From positions 1 to 62,835 of the forward strand of contig NZ_WRPN01000015.1 of NCBI RefSeq assembly GCF_009746565.1: a stretch of 62,835 bases of DNA, read 5' to 3'. The translations under genes and the position numbers were made by a program. This DNA is from Mariniflexile maritimum. Its GTDB lineage: Bacteria; Bacteroidota; Bacteroidia; Flavobacteriales; Flavobacteriaceae. Positions 51,946 through 59,841 of the stretch are shown here, piece after piece; position 1 is the first letter of the stretch, and each line of letters opens with the position of its first letter. The notes under the pieces are model-generated. The model was not told the origin of the DNA. It did not search any database and saw only the letters and a program-made list of their open reading frames with translations.

Positions 51946-52644
51946 TTATTGACCGTAATAGGAATTTTTTCCGTGTTTACGCTCGTAGTGTTTTTGTATT
52001 AACGACTCTTTTAATCGGGGTGCATTTGGATTAATTTGGCGCGTTAAATAAGCCATTTCCGCAATTACTTCCAGAACTTTGCTGTTATAGACCGCTTTGG
52101 CGGCATCCTTACCCCAGGTAAAGGGTCCGTGGTTACCAATTAATACCATTTCAACCTCTTGGTGCGACAGGCTCTTTTCTTGAAAACATTCAATAATTTG
52201 AATTCCTGTATTATGCTCGTAATTCCCTTTTATCAAGGCATCGGACATTGGTGGCGCACAGGGTATGTCAGCCGTTAAATGATCGGCATGGGTAGTGCCA
52301 AAAATTGGAATGTCCAATTGAGATTGTGCCCAAGAAACCGAATACTTGGCATGAGTGTGGGCTATTCCACCAATATCATCCCAGTTTTTGTATAAATAGG
52401 CATGTGTTTTGGTATCGGATGAAGGCCGTAAAGTTCCTTCAACAATATTATTGTCGAAATCTACAATCACCATATCCTCTGGTTTTAAATCTTCATAAGG
52501 AACGCCGCTTGGCTTGATGGCAAAAACCCCGTTTTTTCTATCAACGGCACTTACATTTCCAAAGGTATAGACTACCAATCCTAATGCGTTTAACTGCATG
52601 TTGGCCTGGTAACATTCGTTTTTTAAATCTTTATAAATTGTCAT
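51946..52644 (-). CDS. araD: L-ribulose-5-phosphate 4-epimerase
   Basis: 232 residues in the class II aldolase/AraD fold. The zinc-binding His residues are in GGIAHTHAKYSVSWAQ, and the loop GTTHADHLTADIPCAPPM is typical of AraD. VLIGNHGPFTWGKDAAKAVYNS carries the third zinc His. It makes D-xylulose 5-phosphate. Its ATG lies 1 base from the araB stop, so the two genes are translationally coupled. Confidence 0.97.
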   Translation of the reverse strand: MTIYKDLKNECYQANMQLNALGLVVYTFGNVSAVDRKNGVFAIKPSGVPYEDLKPEDMVIVDFDNNIVEGTLRPSSDTKTHAYLYKNWDDIGGIAHTHAKYSVSWAQSQLDIPIFGTTHADHLTADIPCAPPMSDALIKGNYEHNTGIQIIECFQEKSLSHQEVEMVLIGNHGPFTWGKDAAKAVYNSKVLEVIAEMAYLTRQINPNAPRLKESLIQKHYERKHGKNSYYGQ

Positions 52645-52645
52645 T

Positions 52646-54319
52646 TTAAATAGTTTTCATGGTGTAATCTTCCATAATCAAGGCCAGTTCACCATACTTT
52701 TTATATATTTTTTGATACTCTGGAACATTTACGGCAATTGGTTCGTACACATTTTCAAAAGGACTGCCCATAACATTCATGGCCTCAAAAGTATTTGGGT
52801 ATGTTTTCGAGGCAACAGCTCCAAAAATGGCGGCTCCTAATGCACAAGCTTGTTGCGATTTTACTATTTTAATGGGCATGTTTAGAACATCGGCCATCAT
52901 TTGCATAATGAAAGGCGATTTTTGGGCAATGCCCCCAATTGCAATAATACCTTTTATTGGAATGCCCTCGTTTATAAACCGATCTACAATTTTTTTGGCA
53001 CCAAAACAAGAGGCTTCCACCAAGGCTCTAAATACTTTTGGCGATGTACTACCCAAATTAATGCCTGCAATAACGCCTTTTAAATTTTGGTTAGCATCGG
53101 GCGTTCTTCGTCCATTCATCCAATCCAAGGCCAATTCTCCTGATGCCCCAATAGGCTCTTTTGAAGCCGCTTCACTAAGCTGTGGGATTAAATTTTTTAA
53201 TGCCTCCTCTATCACCTTTTCTTTTGTGGCATCATCTAAGATTTTTGTTGAACCAATTAACTCTTTAAGTGGCCATGCGAGCAAACGCTCGTACCAGGCA
53301 TAAATATCACCAAAGGCCGATTGCCCTGCTTCCAGACCCAGCATATCGGGAATTACAGAACCGTTTACTTGTCCGCAAATGCCTTTAACTAAATGTTCGT
53401 CTTTATTATTTGGAGCGACCAAAATATCGCAGGTTGAAGTTCCCATGATTTTGGTTAAAAAGTAGGGTTGAATATTAACCCCTACTGCCCCCATGTGGGC
53501 ATCAAAAGCACCCACGGCAACCACCACATTTGTAGATAAGCCCAGTTTTTTTGCCCATGCCTCGGATAGATTTCCTGCCGAAACATCGGAAGTAAAGGTT
53601 TCATCAAATAAGCGATTTTTTAATCCATCCAAAATGGGGTCTAAGGCTACAAAGAAATCGTTTGGCGGTAACCCACCAAATGATTCATGCCATAACGCTT
53701 TGTGGCCAGCGGCACATCGGCTTCGTTTCATTTGAGAAACATCGGATCCGCCCGTTAATAAAAAAGGCACCCAATCACAATGTTCAACCCAAGAGTAAGC
53801 ATGGTTTAAAACATCTTTATCGGTTCTTGACACATGCAATATTTTTGACCAAAACCATTCTGACGAATAAATTCCGCCTTCAAATTGAGAATAATCTATG
53901 TCCCACTCTTTGCATAATTGATTAATTTCAGCTGCTTCTTTAATGCCCGTATGGTCTTTCCATAGCACAAACATGGCGTTTGGGTTTTCCTCAAAACCTT
54001 TTAATAAAGCCAATGGAGTTCCTGTTCTATCAACCGCTACCGGCGTTGACCCCGTGGTATCAACCCCAATGCCTACAATGGCATCAGCAACATTTTTAGA
54101 TACCTGGGCCAATACTGCTTGAATAGTGTTTTCAATTCCTTCAATATAATCCAATGGATGCTGCCTGAATTGGTTTTTGGAAGGTTCACAATACCTTCCT
54201 TCCTTCCATCGTGCATAATAATGAACAGCGGTTGCCAATTCTTCACCCGTAGCGGTATTAACCAATAAAGCCCTTACCGAATCGGAACCAAAATCCATCC
54301 CTATTGCGTATTTTTCCAT
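52646..54319 (-). CDS. araB: Ribulokinase
   Basis: 557 residues of the FGGY kinase family. It starts YAIGMDFGSDSVRALLVNTATGEELA. The ATP-site signatures appear in GIGVDTTGSTPVAVDRTGTPLAL, the catalytic Asp region in VVAVGAFDAHMGAVGVN and the C-terminal adenosine motif in IAIGGIAQKSPFIMQMMADVLNMPIK. It phosphorylates L-ribulose. It is the first gene of the araB-araD-araA-galM-symporter operon, with an operator-rich upstream region. Confidence 0.97.
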   Translation of the reverse strand: MEKYAIGMDFGSDSVRALLVNTATGEELATAVHYYARWKEGRYCEPSKNQFRQHPLDYIEGIENTIQAVLAQVSKNVADAIVGIGVDTTGSTPVAVDRTGTPLALLKGFEENPNAMFVLWKDHTGIKEAAEINQLCKEWDIDYSQFEGGIYSSEWFWSKILHVSRTDKDVLNHAYSWVEHCDWVPFLLTGGSDVSQMKRSRCAAGHKALWHESFGGLPPNDFFVALDPILDGLKNRLFDETFTSDVSAGNLSEAWAKKLGLSTNVVVAVGAFDAHMGAVGVNIQPYFLTKIMGTSTCDILVAPNNKDEHLVKGICGQVNGSVIPDMLGLEAGQSAFGDIYAWYERLLAWPLKELIGSTKILDDATKEKVIEEALKNLIPQLSEAASKEPIGASGELALDWMNGRRTPDANQNLKGVIAGINLGSTSPKVFRALVEASCFGAKKIVDRFINEGIPIKGIIAIGGIAQKSPFIMQMMADVLNMPIKIVKSQQACALGAAIFGAVASKTYPNTFEAMNVMGSPFENVYEPIAVNVPEYQKIYKKYGELALIMEDYTMKTI

Positions 54320-54352
54320 TTACTTTTGTACTGAATTTAATTTTAATAAATA

Positions 54353-54440
54353 ATAAGTGTATAATTTACAATTGTAAACTAACGACAAAAAAATAACATG
54401 GACAAATTTTTTTATAAATAAATGTATATTTTACACTTAT
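54353..54440 (-). promoter_or_regulatory. Arabinose operon promoter with two inverted operator-like sites
   Basis: Site 1, ATAAGTGTATAATTTACA (54353-54370, plus strand), and site 2, ATAAGTGTAAAATATACA (54423-54440, minus strand), agree in 16 of 18 bases, lie in opposite orientation, and have centres 70 bases apart. Each contains TGTA-N5-TACA. A perfect palindrome TTTACAATTGTAAA (54365-54378) overlaps site 1. On the minus strand TTTG (54403-54406) and TAGTTTAC (54374-54381) with 21 bases between could be the promoter; site 1 then overlaps its -7 end. The binding protein, possibly AraR, is not encoded in the window. The rest of 54320-54624 holds nothing else I recognise. Confidence 0.6.
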
Positions 54441-54624
54441 CTAACGAAAAAAATTGAACCTAAAAAAATTATCGATAAAAATTTAATACAAAAGGGTTAT
54501 TTAACATGAAAACAGAAGTGGCATTGATAAGTTTGTTTGAAAATTAGGTTATGGATTAAAAAAAAAACTAAACATCGTGATGACCGATAGTTGAATTAAA
54601 AAGTTGAATTTCTGCGCGATTATC

Positions 54625-55821
54625 TTAATGTATCACACCCAGTTTTTTGCCCACTTTTGTAAAGGCCTCTATGGCCCTGTCCAAATGTGCTTTTGTGTGT
54701 GCCGCCGATAGCTGCACGCGTATCCTTGCCTTGTTTTCTGGAACAACCGGGTAGAAAAAACCTATAACATAGATGCCTTCCTTCAACAATTCATTGGCCA
54801 TGGTCTGGGATAATTTTGCGTCATAGAGCATAACGGGTACAATCGCCGCCCCTTTTCCTACCAAATCGAAACCTGCGGCTTCCATTTGGCTTCTAAAATA
54901 ATTGGTATTGGCCTCTAGCCTATCGCGTAAAGACGTATCATTTTCCAATATATCAAAAACCTTCAATGATGCCCCCACTATGGCGGGTGCCAAGGAATTT
55001 GAAAACAGGTAAGGCCGCGAACGCTGGCGCAGCATCGCTATGATCTCCTTTTTGCCCGTTGTGAAACCGCCCATGGCGCCACCCAGCGCTTTTCCCAGCG
55101 TACCGGTAACAATATCGACCCTACCCAGCACGTTCTTTAACTCAATAGTGCCTCGGCCCGTTTTTCCTATAAAACCTGATGCATGGCATTCATCTACCAT
55201 TACCAAGGCATCATATCTATCGGCCAAATCACAGATTTTATCCAGTTCCGCAACCACGCCGTCCATTGAAAAAACGCCATCGGTAACAATGATTTTAAAA
55301 CGATGATTCGCCTTGTTGGCCTGGATCAATTGGGCCTCCAGGTCCTGCATGTCATTGTTGGCATATCGGTAACGTGCCGCTTTGCACAAACGAACGCCAT
55401 CGATGATGGATGCATGGTTTAAGGCATCTGAGATAATAGCGTCTTCATGCGAGAGCAAAGGCTCGAAAACACCGCCATTGGCATCGAAGGCCGCTGCATA
55501 AAGAATGGTGTCCTCGCAATGGAAAAAGGCGGCTATTTTTGCCTCCAATTGCTTATGGATGTCCTGGGTTCCGCAAATAAAACGAACGGACGACATGCCA
55601 AAACCGTGGGTATCCAACGTGTCCTTGGCTGCCCGAATGACCGCTTTGTTGTTTGATAGGCCCAAATAGTTGTTTGCACAGAAATTGATAACCTCCTGCC
55701 CCGTGGATATTTTTATTACAGCGTCCTGTGAAGATGTTATGATGCGCTCTTCTTTATAAAGGCCTGCTTCTTTAATGTTCTGTAATTCTGCCGCCAAATG
55801 TTCTTTGATGCTGCCGTACAT
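54625..55821 (-). CDS. kbl: Glycine C-acetyltransferase (2-amino-3-ketobutyrate CoA ligase)
   Basis: 398 residues in the alpha-oxoamine synthase family of PLP enzymes. The PLP lysine lies in [18 protein letters not shown], and [16 protein letters not shown] carries the PLP-binding Asp and His. The N-terminus [16 protein letters not shown] is typical of Kbl. With threonine dehydrogenase (not in the window) it degrades threonine to glycine and acetyl-CoA. It has its own promoter and no obvious link to the arabinose operon. Confidence 0.93.
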   Translation of the reverse strand: MYGSIKEHLAAELQNIKEAGLYKEERIITSSQDAVIKISTGQEVINFCANNYLGLSNNKAVIRAAKDTLDTHGFGMSSVRFICGTQDIHKQLEAKIAAFFHCEDTILYAAAFDANGGVFEPLLSHEDAIISDALNHASIIDGVRLCKAARYRYANNDMQDLEAQLIQANKANHRFKIIVTDGVFSMDGVVAELDKICDLADRYDALVMVDECHASGFIGKTGRGTIELKNVLGRVDIVTGTLGKALGGAMGGFTTGKKEIIAMLRQRSRPYLFSNSLAPAIVGASLKVFDILENDTSLRDRLEANTNYFRSQMEAAGFDLVGKGAAIVPVMLYDAKLSQTMANELLKEGIYVIGFFYPVVPENKARIRVQLSAAHTKAHLDRAIEAFTKVGKKLGVIH

Positions 55822-55845
55822 AGTTGGAAATATTTTTGTTGGTTA

Positions 55846-55875
55846 CTAAATTATAACATTCTTTTAATTTTTCAA
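55846..55875 (-). promoter_or_regulatory. Promoter of kbl
   Basis: On the minus strand: TTG (55873-55875), exactly 19 bases, then TAATTTAG (55846-55853), which matches TAnnTTTG in all but one position. It lies 25 bases before the kbl ATG. Confidence 0.45.
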
Positions 55876-56022
55876 TTATAATTTAGGTTATCAATTTTAA
55901 TAGGAGTTGCAACAAAGAGTTGGGAAGTTTGTGGCTATTGTTATATCCCAGGTTAAATCAGATTAGGAACAATTGTTCCTGATCCGGATTCATTTGAATC
56001 CAAATGAATCCAATAAAAATAA
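55876..56022. other. Non-coding spacer with two adjacent perfect palindromes
   Basis: AGGAACAATTGTTCCT (55965-55980) is a perfect 16-bp palindrome. Five bases on, GGATTCATTTG (55986-55996) pairs with CAAATGAATCC (56001-56011) around AATC. No gene is found between kbl and 56597 (about 775 bases); the other items there are listed separately. Confidence 0.6.
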
Positions 56023-56056
56023 AAAACACTGATAATCATACGATTAACAGTGTTTT
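56023..56056 (-). terminator. Terminator next to the tRNA remnant
   Basis: AAAACACTG-A-TAATC (56023-56037) pairs with GATTA-A-CAGTGTTTT (56042-56056) with one mismatch and a 4-base loop. On the minus strand it is followed by TTTTTATTTTTATT. No intact minus-strand gene ends before it, but a tRNA 3' remnant lies 24 bases upstream, so it probably once terminated that tRNA. Confidence 0.7.
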
Positions 56057-56079
56057 GATACTTCCTATTTCTAGGTTCG

Positions 56080-56092
56080 TCGGGGTGGCAGG
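56080..56092 (-). other. tRNA 3'-end remnant (Pro-like), possible attachment site
   Basis: The minus strand reads CCTGC-CACCCCG-A: the 3' half of a T-stem, a full 3' acceptor strand and discriminator A, as in tRNA-Pro genes starting CGGGGTG. The T-loop and everything before it are missing; the sequence changes to unrelated DNA at 56093. A terminator follows at 56056-56023. This is what remains at one end when an element integrates into the 3' end of a tRNA gene. The match is only 13 bases, so chance is possible. Confidence 0.45.
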
Positions 56093-56480
56093 CAGAACTC
56101 CCCTAACATATATTTTTAATATTCAAATAGTTACATATTAATTTACTCCTTGGTAACCGAATAGGTAACTTATTTGATAAGACCTTTTGTTCTATTTTGA
56201 TACTAAGATAAGCCTTTTATAAAAGAAAAACTATTTTTAATAAAAATATGATGAATAGATAGAGTGGAGAGTTGAACAATCTTGAGTTTATAAAAGTGAG
56301 CATAACAAAATTACCACTAAACCTTTTATAAGTAAGGTCATGACATATTTTTAAGTGGTATAATAATTTCTGTTTTTCAAATCTAAGCACATTTCTAGGG
56401 TGAAATCGTTATGACAGAACTAACTTTTATGTTTTAAATAACTGTTTTACAGTATTTTACGTGTTTTTACTCAAAAGATT

Positions 56481-56540
56481 CACCGAATAGTACACTAAAG
56501 TCAAAAAGAGCTAAATAAAAGCAAACTGTATTTGTTTTTA
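56481..56540. repeat. Diverged direct repeat, left copy
   Basis: The sequence starting CACCGAATAGTACACTAAAG (56481) recurs, with substitutions, at 56999-57056 (CACCGAATTGCACACCAAAA). Both go on with TCAAAAAGAnCTAA and end in a stretch like TTTGTTTTT. The copies are about 520 bases apart and flank the LuxR-type gene. The stretch 56093-56480 is AT-rich and shows nothing else. Confidence 0.6.
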
Positions 56541-56596
56541 TTTTATAAATATATAATTTTTATTTTAAATAATAACTCTAATAAAAAGTTTTAGGA

Positions 56597-56827
56597 TCAG
56601 TCGAAAAGTTCAACCTCTTCTAAAATTTTCAGTTTTACAGCCTTGGAAACCATATAGTGAGAATTATATCCTAAGGGGACGTTCAATTTCTTTTTAATTC
56701 TTGCGACATAAGTTGAAACGGTTTTTTCGTTTAAACCTAATTCTTTAGATATGGTTTTGTTTTTATACCCTTTTTGAATAAGTTTCAAAACAGCAAGTTC
56801 TCGTTTAGATAGTTTTTTTATTTCCAT
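56597..56827 (-). CDS. Stand-alone LuxR-type (GerE) helix-turn-helix protein
   Basis: 76 residues from the ATG at 56827; the frame is open 3 codons further to a TTG. Nearly the whole protein is the GerE DNA-binding domain: LSKRELAVLKLIQKGYKNKTISKELGLNEKTVSTYVARIKKKLNV, with the usual Glu, Gly and recognition-helix pattern. No receiver or ligand domain is present. It is the last gene of the island reading with transcription, about 300 bases behind the unknown 308-residue protein, and may regulate the island. It could also be the surviving end of a longer regulator. Confidence 0.75.
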   Translation of the reverse strand: MEIKKLSKRELAVLKLIQKGYKNKTISKELGLNEKTVSTYVARIKKKLNVPLGYNSHYMVSKAVKLKILEEVELFD

Positions 56828-56998
56828 TTCAAACAACTTTTTTTATAATTTTTAGATTTCCAAAATTTAGAGCTTGCGCAATTTCTTTTCTATTATTATT
56901 TACCATCGGACTACAATTTAATTGGGATGGCAGAATGAAATTGAATTTCATAAACCACTGTATTTTAACGATTTAAGCATTGCTATTCAAGTATAACA

Positions 56999-57056
56999 CA
57001 CCGAATTGCACACCAAAATCAAAAAGAACTAATTAAAACAAAATTTAATTGTTTTT
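56999..57056. repeat. Diverged direct repeat, right copy
   Basis: Partner of 56481-56540. It lies between the 308-residue protein gene and the LuxR-type gene, where the promoter of the latter should be. Confidence 0.6.
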
Positions 57057-57127
57057 GGTTACATAAAGGTACATATTTCATTAAAACAAATGAAATTTTA
57101 TCGACATAAGGATAAATATTGTTCAAA

Positions 57128-58054
57128 TTATTTAATGCTATTTTCAAAAACAATTTCTGATATAATAAAAGTATTCTCATCAATTGGCTCTCTAGTATAT
57201 TCATTAATATCGGATCCAGAACCAACTCTCCAAATGTCAATATCTCTAAATTTTATTGTCATTAACATTGAAATAAATGTAAATGGTTTTGGACCTAATG
57301 GAGCGATTATTATACTGTATTCCTCTCTAAGTAAATAATATAGTGATGTTAATTCACGCTCAAGAGATAACATATCATCTAATTGAAATGTTATTATCTT
57401 TTTTTTATCTGTTCTATCTAAAAGAGTTGAATTATTTTCCTCTATTTTTTTTACAAATTTATAATCTAATGCTGGTTTGGAATAAATTATATAATATTCT
57501 TTAGGATCTAAATGTTCAATGATACCTTCAGCCTTTCTTTGCTCATATCCAAGACAAACTATTAATGCCTTTGGTTTATCTGTTGGAACAATATATTTAC
57601 CTGGTAAAGGAGCAATTTCTGTATTTGGTTTTGGTTCTAAGGGTTTAGTGAATTTTGATGGAGTATAAATAAAATATACTGTAATAGAATTAAAATCTAA
57701 TTCTTTCTTTCTTAAATATAAAATAATAGTATAATACCATGACTTTGTCATGCAAGAATAATCAACTATAATACATAAATCCTTCTTTGAGTCAACACCT
57801 AGTTCTTGATCTAATATGGTAGATATTTCTTGATGATTTTGTAGTTTTATTTTTTCAATGCTACTATGGTCATGTTTCACCTTATATGAATCTTTATAAA
57901 CAAATAAAATTGATTTAGAGATAGTATTATTTTTAATAATTTTATCATAAGCTGTGAATACTCTTTTTTCATGATTTCCTGCAAATAGAAATAGTGATAT
58001 CTCTTTTTCAGAAATACTATTTATATCAATTTGTTTACCATATTTTATAACCAT
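57128..58054 (-). CDS. Unknown protein with a doubled G-x-E-x-R motif, partner of the AAA ATPase
   Basis: 308 residues; I do not recognise the family. No signal peptide or membrane helix is seen. Two similar segments occur: ISLFLFAGNHEKRVFTAYDKI (motif GNHEKR, residues 26-31) and ALIVCLGYEQRKAEGIIEHL (motif GYEQRK, 169-174). In each a hydrophobic strand runs into G-x-x-E-x-R or G-x-E-x-R and then a helix. After the first, LCIIVDYSCMTKSWYYTIILYL (about 93-114) looks like a strand-Asp-Tyr-Ser-loop-helix unit. I infer two Rossmann-like halves from an internal duplication. It starts 11 bases behind the ATPase gene and is the last gene of the operon, so it is probably the sensor or effector of the system. 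Confidence 0.7.
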   Translation of the reverse strand: MVIKYGKQIDINSISEKEISLFLFAGNHEKRVFTAYDKIIKNNTISKSILFVYKDSYKVKHDHSSIEKIKLQNHQEISTILDQELGVDSKKDLCIIVDYSCMTKSWYYTIILYLRKKELDFNSITVYFIYTPSKFTKPLEPKPNTEIAPLPGKYIVPTDKPKALIVCLGYEQRKAEGIIEHLDPKEYYIIYSKPALDYKFVKKIEENNSTLLDRTDKKKIITFQLDDMLSLERELTSLYYLLREEYSIIIAPLGPKPFTFISMLMTIKFRDIDIWRVGSGSDINEYTREPIDENTFIISEIVFENSIK

Positions 58055-58065
58055 TTCTCTTAATT

Positions 58066-59841
58066 CTAGTTAAATAATGATATTTGACCTGCATCATCTA
58101 ATAAAGTTAAACATTCGCTAAGCTTAGTTTTATTATAAACTCTTAAAGGGATGTTATACAAAATACAAAATATATAAGATAGCTTAAATCTTTTATTTCT
58201 AATTTCGAAATCAAAAGAATCATCATTAGAGTCTAATAAAATAAATGCGCCTTGAGCAACACCTTTCTCAATAAGTTCTACGATATTATCATGGATCTTA
58301 TCATCTGAATTATCAACTAAAAAAGTGCTTTTTGGATCCATCAAAAAATTCTCTCCTAATATCTGATTTTCAAAGTACTTACCCACTCTTTCAATAATAT
58401 CAATTATTGTAAAATTGCAATCTCCTACAGGAATATTGGCAATAACATTTTTATATCTTTTTGACACATTCAATAATTCATCAAACTGTTGTTTTTTATC
58501 AATATTGCCACCATTTGATTTAGAAATAATTGCACTAACAATTCCAATCAACCATCTTGGGTTACCATCACAGATTTTTGAAATCACCTCAATACCAGAA
58601 AAAAGATCTGTAGCTTTTTTTCTACTTCTATATTTAACTTTTTTTCTAACAATGTTTTCTTCGATGAAAAAATTCCTAAAATAAACTATTGGCTTGATCT
58701 TTCTATATAATACATCTTTTTGATTGTCATTAATTGGTATTGGATTTGCTATATCAACATCTTTATTTTCAAGAAAAGATTTAAAAGATTCATCTTTATT
58801 AATTAAACTGATCATTTCCTTATAAAAATCACTCCCTTCACTATAACTATCAGAAGTTTTATTATAAATATCATTAGAGCCAAATACTTTAACTAGATTT
58901 GAATTACTTGGAAGAAAAGACTTAATTATTTTTTTTGAGAATTCTTCATTATCTTTCGATATCCACATTTTTATGAGTTCGACATCATTTCCAGGAGTAG
59001 CTCCATAATCAGACAATAATGACTTTTCCAAAGCAGAAGGTAATATTGGACTAGCACTCAATTTATATAATAAGTATTGAGTTCTACTTCTAAGTGAAAT
59101 AAACAGTTTCTGTTGCAGCCATATGGGTGCAAATTCTAATTCATCAAAACATAGAGCCCACTTCTTTTTTTCTTCTATTCCATAAATACGTTCAAATTTG
59201 GGAATAATTAATTCTAGTGATGTTTCGAAGGACAAATTATAGTAGTCAGGTACGTCTATTTTATCACCAGGAGCATAATTAAAAATCACTTGTTGAATAA
59301 ATTGATTTACACTGTCTATTCTATCATTAAGTGCTTCTTTGACATATTTTAGTTTAGGAATAGTATTTGATAATTTCCATGCTTTAATTAAATGACTACA
59401 TAGTTCAATTTCCTTTTTCTCATCTTTATTTTTTAATTCAATATTTATAATATTTAAAAATGAATCACAAAGAGATGTAAAAACATTACTACTAACGGCA
59501 AAATGTGAAACCATATCAGCAAAGGTTCCATAGGCTTCTAATTGACTACCGTATGTTAAGTTTTTCACATTCCAGTATATATCTGTAGATATATAAATTC
59601 CATAAAAGGGGATATTATTTCTAATATCTTCAGCTTTACTATCTGAATTCCATGCATGTAAGGCAGGAATTGTTAACATTTTCATTAGAGTAGTTTTACC
59701 ACAACCACGAGCTCCTAAAATAATAGAATGATTATTCTTTACTAGCTTGTCAAAGCTTTCTGACCAAATAAATCTTTCAGCCACTTCTTTAGGTGCTAAA
59801 TGTCTGGCATTATAACTTATAAGAAAATTATTAGTTTCCAT
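58066..59841 (-). CDS. AAA/STAND-type ATPase, ORC/Cdc6-like
   Basis: 591 residues. Walker A is GARGCGKTTLMK (residues 43-54) after a short N-terminal FIWSESFDKLV, as in ORC/Cdc6-like P-loop proteins. Walker B is WALCFDELEFAP (about 229-240), and ICDGNPRWLIGIVSAI (about 424) resembles the sensor 2/GxPR region that starts the winged-helix part. The C-terminal ~150 residues have no clear domain. It overlaps the phosphoesterase gene by 11 bases, so the two are translationally coupled. In defence systems such ATPases sense or couple to an effector; here this is inference. Confidence 0.82.
   Translation of the reverse strand: METNNFLISYNARHLAPKEVAERFIWSESFDKLVKNNHSIILGARGCGKTTLMKMLTIPALHAWNSDSKAEDIRNNIPFYGIYISTDIYWNVKNLTYGSQLEAYGTFADMVSHFAVSSNVFTSLCDSFLNIINIELKNKDEKKEIELCSHLIKAWKLSNTIPKLKYVKEALNDRIDSVNQFIQQVIFNYAPGDKIDVPDYYNLSFETSLELIIPKFERIYGIEEKKKWALCFDELEFAPIWLQQKLFISLRSRTQYLLYKLSASPILPSALEKSLLSDYGATPGNDVELIKMWISKDNEEFSKKIIKSFLPSNSNLVKVFGSNDIYNKTSDSYSEGSDFYKEMISLINKDESFKSFLENKDVDIANPIPINDNQKDVLYRKIKPIVYFRNFFIEENIVRKKVKYRSRKKATDLFSGIEVISKICDGNPRWLIGIVSAIISKSNGGNIDKKQQFDELLNVSKRYKNVIANIPVGDCNFTIIDIIERVGKYFENQILGENFLMDPKSTFLVDNSDDKIHDNIVELIEKGVAQGAFILLDSNDDSFDFEIRNKRFKLSYIFCILYNIPLRVYNKTKLSECLTLLDDAGQISLFN

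Noticed and set aside
52779-53303. 174-codon plus-strand frame inside araB
   Set aside because: Antisense shadow; araB is clear in full on the minus strand.
54508-54547. 13-codon plus-strand frame MKTEVALISLFEN in the araB-kbl spacer
   Set aside because: It is too short, has no ribosome-binding context and no partner gene; it could be a gene remnant but cannot be supported.
57019-57240. 73-codon minus-strand frame at the end of the 308-residue protein gene
   Set aside because: It overlaps the real gene in another frame, has low-complexity hydrophobic content and no start signal.
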